From positions 126,501 through 190,500 of the forward strand of contig OY987244.1 in assembly GCA_963920765.1 (NCBI GenBank): a stretch of DNA of 64,000 nt, written 5' to 3'. The DNA is from Ulota crispa (Eukaryota; Streptophyta; Bryopsida; Orthotrichales; Orthotrichaceae). A model generated the notes under the pieces. That model was not told the origin of the DNA and made no database searches. It saw nothing but the letters and a program-made list of their open reading frames with translations. The position numbers and the translations under genes were made by a program. The first letter of the stretch is position 1. Each line of letters begins with the position of its first letter. Positions 59,106 through 64,000 of this stretch are shown here, in pieces.

Positions 59106-59470
59106 TTAACCCTTAAAGGATTGACCCTATGGCTCAAACCCAAGAGAGTGCAATGTGCATGGGCAATGAACAACATGTGGCATGTGTCCAAGAGAGATAA
59201 TATTCTCCTCAAAAGAAAGAAAAGTCAATAGTGTATCCTGCCCTCACAAAAAAGACAGTAAGGACTTTGTACATCTCTTCACAAATTGGTGTTTTAAAAA
59301 ATATGGAGACATTGAAAGAAGCTATTTTTGACATTCAGTGATGTGGCACATCTCTGACCACTTTCAAGAAAAAAAATTGAAAAAAAAATCTTTTTCCACC
59401 CTTCCACCCTCAGCGTGTGTTTTCGGCATTAAAAGGACCATTTTCGTCCTCATGGACGGTTAGGGGTTAA
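59106..59470. mobile_element. TTAA-flanked MITE, mirror of 33231-33595
   Basis: Reverse complement of the left-arm element. Confidence 0.55.
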
Positions 59471-60244
59471 GACAAATTCGATAATTCCACCCATTAATGC
59501 CAATGAAGATAGCCGATATTAAACTGCTTACGTCCAACCAAGAAATATTCCAGTTCATGAAGTAAATTCTGAATAAGCTTGGTAGTTCAGCCACTGATGA
59601 TTCACCATATGGATGTGCTACATTCCTTTTAACCAACATCACTTTAATCAGCTTCAGAGTTTACTCACTTCATGGTGCAAATTGATAGATAAAAGACCAG
59701 AAGGTTACCCCTGCCAACCCCTAAAATATTTCATCGGCACGTAGGAAGAGAAAAGAGGTAAAAGAGATGTGTTTTCACACCATTGACTATCTCACTCCCC
59801 TATTCAAGCATCCATGGGAATCAATGCGGTACACCTTCCGACAGGTACGCATCGCCAAACTTGTTTTCATCCACTTGAGGAATCCTCTTAGTGAACAGGG
59901 GTTCAAATTCTTGGTGTTTCATATGCGTCTCTCAACGCAGCTGAAGTACACTGATATCAACATTATGCATAACAAGTTATAAACCTACGAACGCAGAAGG
60001 CTACAGATACATAGATTTCCAACACACAGAATTTTAGATGATTAAACAAATGTCCATAACAGCTCTAGCTCAAGTGCTCTCAACATCACACACGATAAAT
60101 ATCACGACAGACGCTGTAATTAGGATCATGCACAAGAAGCCACGAATTGAAGGCGCTTAGAATTGGAGGGAATCGGAGAGTAAGAAGATGATTACAAAAC
60201 ATGATTTATGAGTCTGATATACAAATTATAGGAGAAAGTGATGT

Positions 60245-61071
60245 CTACAAATCATAGGCAGGCTTGCCCCCGAACTTGATCTCAGCGGGGTTGGCGTTCT
60301 TGCCGATAGTCCTGTTGTTGACTCCCACGGCTGTCCTGCCGGCGTTCACCTTCTCCGGGTACACGCCGTCCTTCGGGTGGAGATACTGGACCTCCCCGTT
60401 GGGGAAGACGCGGTAAAACTGGTACTGGATTTTGAACTTCGTCCTCAACTTGGCGCCCAACGCCAAGCACTGCTCCTTCCTGGACAGCTTCAAGAGGTTC
60501 GGCCCGGACCTCATGATCGCAGCTCCACCTGAACAGAAAAGAATTCGCTAGTCCATTACAACTCCAGAAACCCTAAGTAGCCATGACTAAGATCCAACGT
60601 CTAGCTTCCGGTGACTAATTAGTTATGTGATCATTCAGTGTAATCGAATCGCGAACAGATAGTGTACTGTACTGTACTGAACATTCAGAAATGCATGGAG
60701 CAGGAGAGCAAGGGGGGAGACGAACCAGTGGGCATTTCGAAGATCTGCTCCTTGGGCGACTCCCAGGTGATGACATAAAACTCCTCGACCTGGGCCTTGC
60801 GGAGAAGCCCACCGGTGCTGCCACCGAAGATGGGCGCAGGCGTGTCGGCATTCAAGGTGGGGGGAGTGAAGCCCTTGGGAGCCTCGGTCTCGGTGGCGGT
60901 GGCCTCGGCCATGACAACACGGGCGCCATTGGGGCACACGGCAGTGAGGCGCAGGCCGTGGAGGCCAGAGAGGCGAAGGTGGGCGCTGGTGCGGCCGGGG
61001 GCGGAGACAGCGCAGGAAGGCCCAGCGAGGGCGACGGAGGCCGAGGCCGTAGCGGCGGCGAGGGAGGCCAT
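60245..61071 (-). CDS. PSAD: Photosystem I reaction centre subunit II (PsaD), copy 2, 2 exons
   Basis: Exon 1 is 60726-61071 and exon 2 is 60245-60528 on the minus strand. They encode the same 209-residue precursor as copy 1, with the same 197-base intron, transit peptide and flanking DNA. No base difference was seen between the copies in exons, intron or UTRs. Plants do often have two psaD genes, but paralogues normally differ at silent sites and in introns, so this copy is more likely an assembly duplicate or a very recent duplication than an established second locus. Confidence 0.9.
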
Positions 61072-61115
61072 GTCGGGAGGGAGGGTGCTGAGGAGGCGAG
61101 GGGAGCAAGGCGGGG

Positions 61116-61165
61116 GTGCGTGCAGCAAGCGAAGGAGGCGATGCGTGCAGCAAGCGAAGGAGGCG
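61116..61165 (-). repeat. Two-copy 25-base tandem repeat, mirror copy
   Basis: Mirror of 31536-31585, upstream of psaD copy 2. Confidence 0.85.
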
Positions 61166-61269
61166 ACGGGACTGCGCCGAGAGTGTGCGCGGCACACGGT
61201 GCACGTAGCTTTGCTTTGGCCCTTCCCCAGATTGCGAGCCCAAGCGCGCGTCTGCAACGCCGCCCGCCC

Positions 61270-61304
61270 ATTGGCCGCGCCGTGATAAGATGCGCGCTCA
61301 TTGG
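61270..61304 (-). promoter_or_regulatory. psaD promoter elements, mirror copy
   Basis: Two CCAAT boxes (minus strand, 61300-61304 and 61270-61274) flank the I-box core at 61284-61289, identical to copy 1. Confidence 0.48.
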
Positions 61305-62685
61305 CTGCGAGCTGGCGTTCACCAACGGCAGCCGCTGCTGGACGGATAGTCTCAGGGGCTGCGGCATTGCGCCCTTCCTTTCATCCGTCGAACGACGGGT
61401 GGCTGGGCCTTCCCGTTTGGCCCCAAGCGTCCCCTCTCCACATCAGGGTTTAGTTTTCTGGCAAAAACTCGTCACCTTTGACAGATTTCCCGAATGGTTT
61501 TTGTTTCCTCCCAATATTTTTCAATGTGGACGCGACACTGTAGCACTCATTCGTTAGAAAATTAACCCTGCTCCACACTCCCACCCCTCCCCGAGGCCCC
61601 GATATTTCAGTCTAACGTACTTACATCCGTGGGCATCTCCACTTGTGGTTTGTTGCCTGCAAACTCTAGTTTGCACATGTGCGACTCTGCAATGAACGGC
61701 TCAATTTGTAGCTTTGATGGGCTTTTCTACACAACAGTCCGGACAAAGATGAAGGACAAATACGCAAGACCGAGACTCCAATTGCCCAATTTGAACTGAG
61801 AATGTTCAAATTTAGGTGTTCTTCAAGGTGTGTCTCACTCTCACATCCCAATTCCATTAAAACCTCCAAATTTGATTGGTTTAATTGAAAATTGGGAGTT
61901 GTTAATTTGTACTATATTTTAAGTTCCATTTCCATGTGAACTTAAAATATGCCTATGTTGCTATACTTTTTGAAAATTTTGGCACCAAGAGAGTGGAACT
62001 TTGTACAAGAGTTTAGTTGGGCAATTTATTAAGCCCAACTTTGTGTCCAAATCCACCAATAATTTTGCATCAAATATGCAAGATTTACTTTTGTGTTCCT
62101 TCTCAATCTTTATAGTCCAAATAAATATAGGATTTTTGGTATTGAGGTGGAACTCATTCATGGTACATAGTGTAAATTGCCCCTTGGTCCATCTATGCCA
62201 AGTGGTAATGCAAGACTAAAGCATAGTGGGCCAAAGAGGAGGGTCAACCAAACAAGACCAGTTGTTCATTTGAATTACAATGTGAAAGACTTCATTTGAG
62301 AGAGGTAATGCCACCTTTTATTGAAAACTAATCAATCATATTTAACAAATACCTCCTCTTGCATTTTCACTCCAATTATTAATGAAAAACATTTGAAAAT
62401 TTGGTTTAATTTCTTTGCTAACAAACCAAAAGCTTGTTTCCAACTTGAAAGGGGCTAATGTAGATAGCAAAAGATTTTCCACAAAATACAAGATCTTCAA
62501 TTCAATTATTGGCAAAAAAAAAAGCAATATAAATTAGAATAAAAGAACAAATGATCTTTGTAACCTTGTAGCTATAAATCTAAGGTTTTATAAAAGCTTT
62601 AGGAGGTGCTTGTGAACAATGGACACTAAGTTGGCTATTGTCAAGTATAATTGGCCAATCATTCTAAGGTTTTTCTATACTTGAC

Positions 62686-63516
62686 CAAAATGTGCACTAC
62701 CTTACAAGTCTTTTACTCTAAATTATCATTGTAACAAGGATTTTTTTTGCTTTAAAGCCACCATACTTACAACTTTACTTGCTATGTGGTGCAAGGATTT
62801 ACAACTCATAATAGCTTATCATGTTTGATCATTTCAAAAATCAGTGAGGCAAATTTATCTAGTCCCTATAAATTCATGAGTATCTCAATGAGGACATTGT
62901 GCATCTCAAAGAGAGAATTTTGTTAAGCATGTTATTTCCCATAAACATACTCTCTTGGCTAAATGGTGTTGAGTCTTGTTATAAATTGCCATATCAAAAT
63001 TTTATTTAGCTCTAGCTTATTATCTAATCCAAAGATTGGGGAGAACCAGCTGTTGGTGTATTGTCAGTTGGCTGAAATTGCAAAAAAATCGATTAAAATT
63101 GAAACTACTAGTCAAAAAGTTGGCTAGTTTTCTCCAAAAATCTAATTATAGAATTTTATAGTATATTTCTAAATACTTTGAGAAATTTCACAGGAAATGA
63201 CTAGTCCATGTTTGTGAAAATCCGGCTGAAATTAGAAATTGCCAGATTTTAGCTAGTGAAGCTGAAATTTCTCTCCAACCCCTAAGATTCTAATCCATGA
63301 AGCTACAATGGGGAACAACTAGTACTTGTAAGGAGCATACTAGGTTGACAAATATAGTACTTGTAGCAAGACATAGGCAAGCAAGTTTTCAAATTAGGAA
63401 CTTGGGTTGAATATTCAATTTGATTGATTCATCACATGTCAAATTAGGAGTCATCATTCAAACAACCATACCAACTTTAAAATTCAGGAAGACACCATCA
63501 AGCCTCAAAGGGGGGG
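62686..63516. other. Plant sequence beyond the inverted arm, no gene
   Basis: The first ~40 bases still resemble the far flank of the MITE at 29578 (ATGTGCACTACCTTACAA is shared), after which similarity to the left side ends. No coding frame or paired element termini were found. Confidence 0.45.
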
Positions 63517-64000
63517 CACTCTAAGTGTATTTTGAGTACCCCATGCAACAAGGGGTTGTTTGAGGGGCTATTTATCTTGTAGTCAAGAATCAAAGGATCC
63601 CTATAATTACTTATATTTGGCAATTTGATGGGCTTGTACTTTTCATTTTAGTATAATTTATTTTAGGGTATATTTTGTATAAAAAACCTAGAGTTGAAAC
63701 AAGTTGAAAGGAGAAGGATTAGACAAAGAAGTATACTACCTTTTTTTTCCCTAAAGCCTTGAAGCTACCCATTTTATTTTGAAGAAATTGGGCATTTAAT
63801 TGCCCAAAAAAAACAATGCGTGTGACCCACATGTTCACCTAGCTATACACACGGGCTATAGCAAACTTAGTCCAAAAGATCCAAGATATGACACACTAAA
63901 TTATCTGTACAAAATAATAATGACCCACATTTGGAGGTTACCTAAATTACTTACAAATGATTTTTGGTTTTCAAGGGCCCCTATCTTATTTGTAAGTTTG
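63517..64000 (+). repeat. Diverged dispersed repeat, partner of 3026-3535
   Basis: Aligns in direct orientation with 3026-3535 and runs off the end of the window. It has a G-run at 63510-63517 just before and the shared words given for the partner. It is non-coding. Confidence 0.7.

Larger units (their letters stand above)
53945..62685 (-). repeat. Right arm of the 8,741-base inverted repeat
   Basis: Reverse complement of 30016-38756. Its outer end (62685) coincides with the inner edge of the flank of the 29578-30010 MITE in the other arm, and that MITE is absent here. Confidence 0.95.

Noticed and set aside
1..64000. tRNA and rRNA genes
   Set aside because: I looked for T-loop (GGTTCGAATCC-like) and conserved rRNA words on both strands and saw none. 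A covariance search would settle this.

Overview
The window is land-plant nuclear DNA carrying an embedded block of fungal DNA. The plant evidence is three recognisable genes: a 19-exon plant-type CASP Golgi protein, a 2-exon mitochondrial ribosomal protein L43, and photosystem I subunit PsaD with a transit peptide and one intron, present twice. The AT-rich intergenic DNA is full of small non-autonomous transposons. Angiosperm psaD genes I know (Arabidopsis) lack introns, so a non-flowering plant is possible, but the species cannot be fixed from this window.

Layout. 1-30015: AT-rich plant sequence with CASP on the minus strand (6711-13452), mRPL43 on the plus strand (17588-18100), and many MITEs and Helitron-like elements. 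30016-38756: left arm of an inverted repeat holding psaD copy 1. 38757-41088: most of a Helitron-like element. 41089-50938: fungal (Pezizomycotina-like) genes, namely a PGAP4-like glycosyltransferase with a fungal-size intron, an F-box/2EXR-like protein, a 160-residue single-pass membrane protein, a 1,031-residue disordered protein and weaker models. 50939-51138: exactly 200 N. 51139-53721: direct second copy of 38505-41088. 53945-62685: right inverted arm with psaD copy 2. 62686-64000: plant sequence whose last ~480 bases match 3026-3535.

The main oddity is structural. The two 8,741-base arms match base for base wherever I compared them, with every position x pairing with 92701-x, so there is no net indel. 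They flank a fungal block that begins without a gap inside a T-run of a transposon and ends at a placeholder gap. I read this mainly as a false duplication and plant/fungus chimera in the assembly. A real recent palindromic duplication or a horizontal insertion is possible but less likely.

The genes do not form one pathway. CASP belongs to Golgi trafficking, mRPL43 to mitochondrial translation, PsaD to photosystem I, and the fungal genes to another genome. The best candidate for something undescribed is a set of at least eight TTAA-flanked elements whose termini begin CCCCTAA or CCCTTAA, a piggyBac-like signature. Next to it is a set of Helitron-like elements with abutting ends that carry a 15-base minisatellite.
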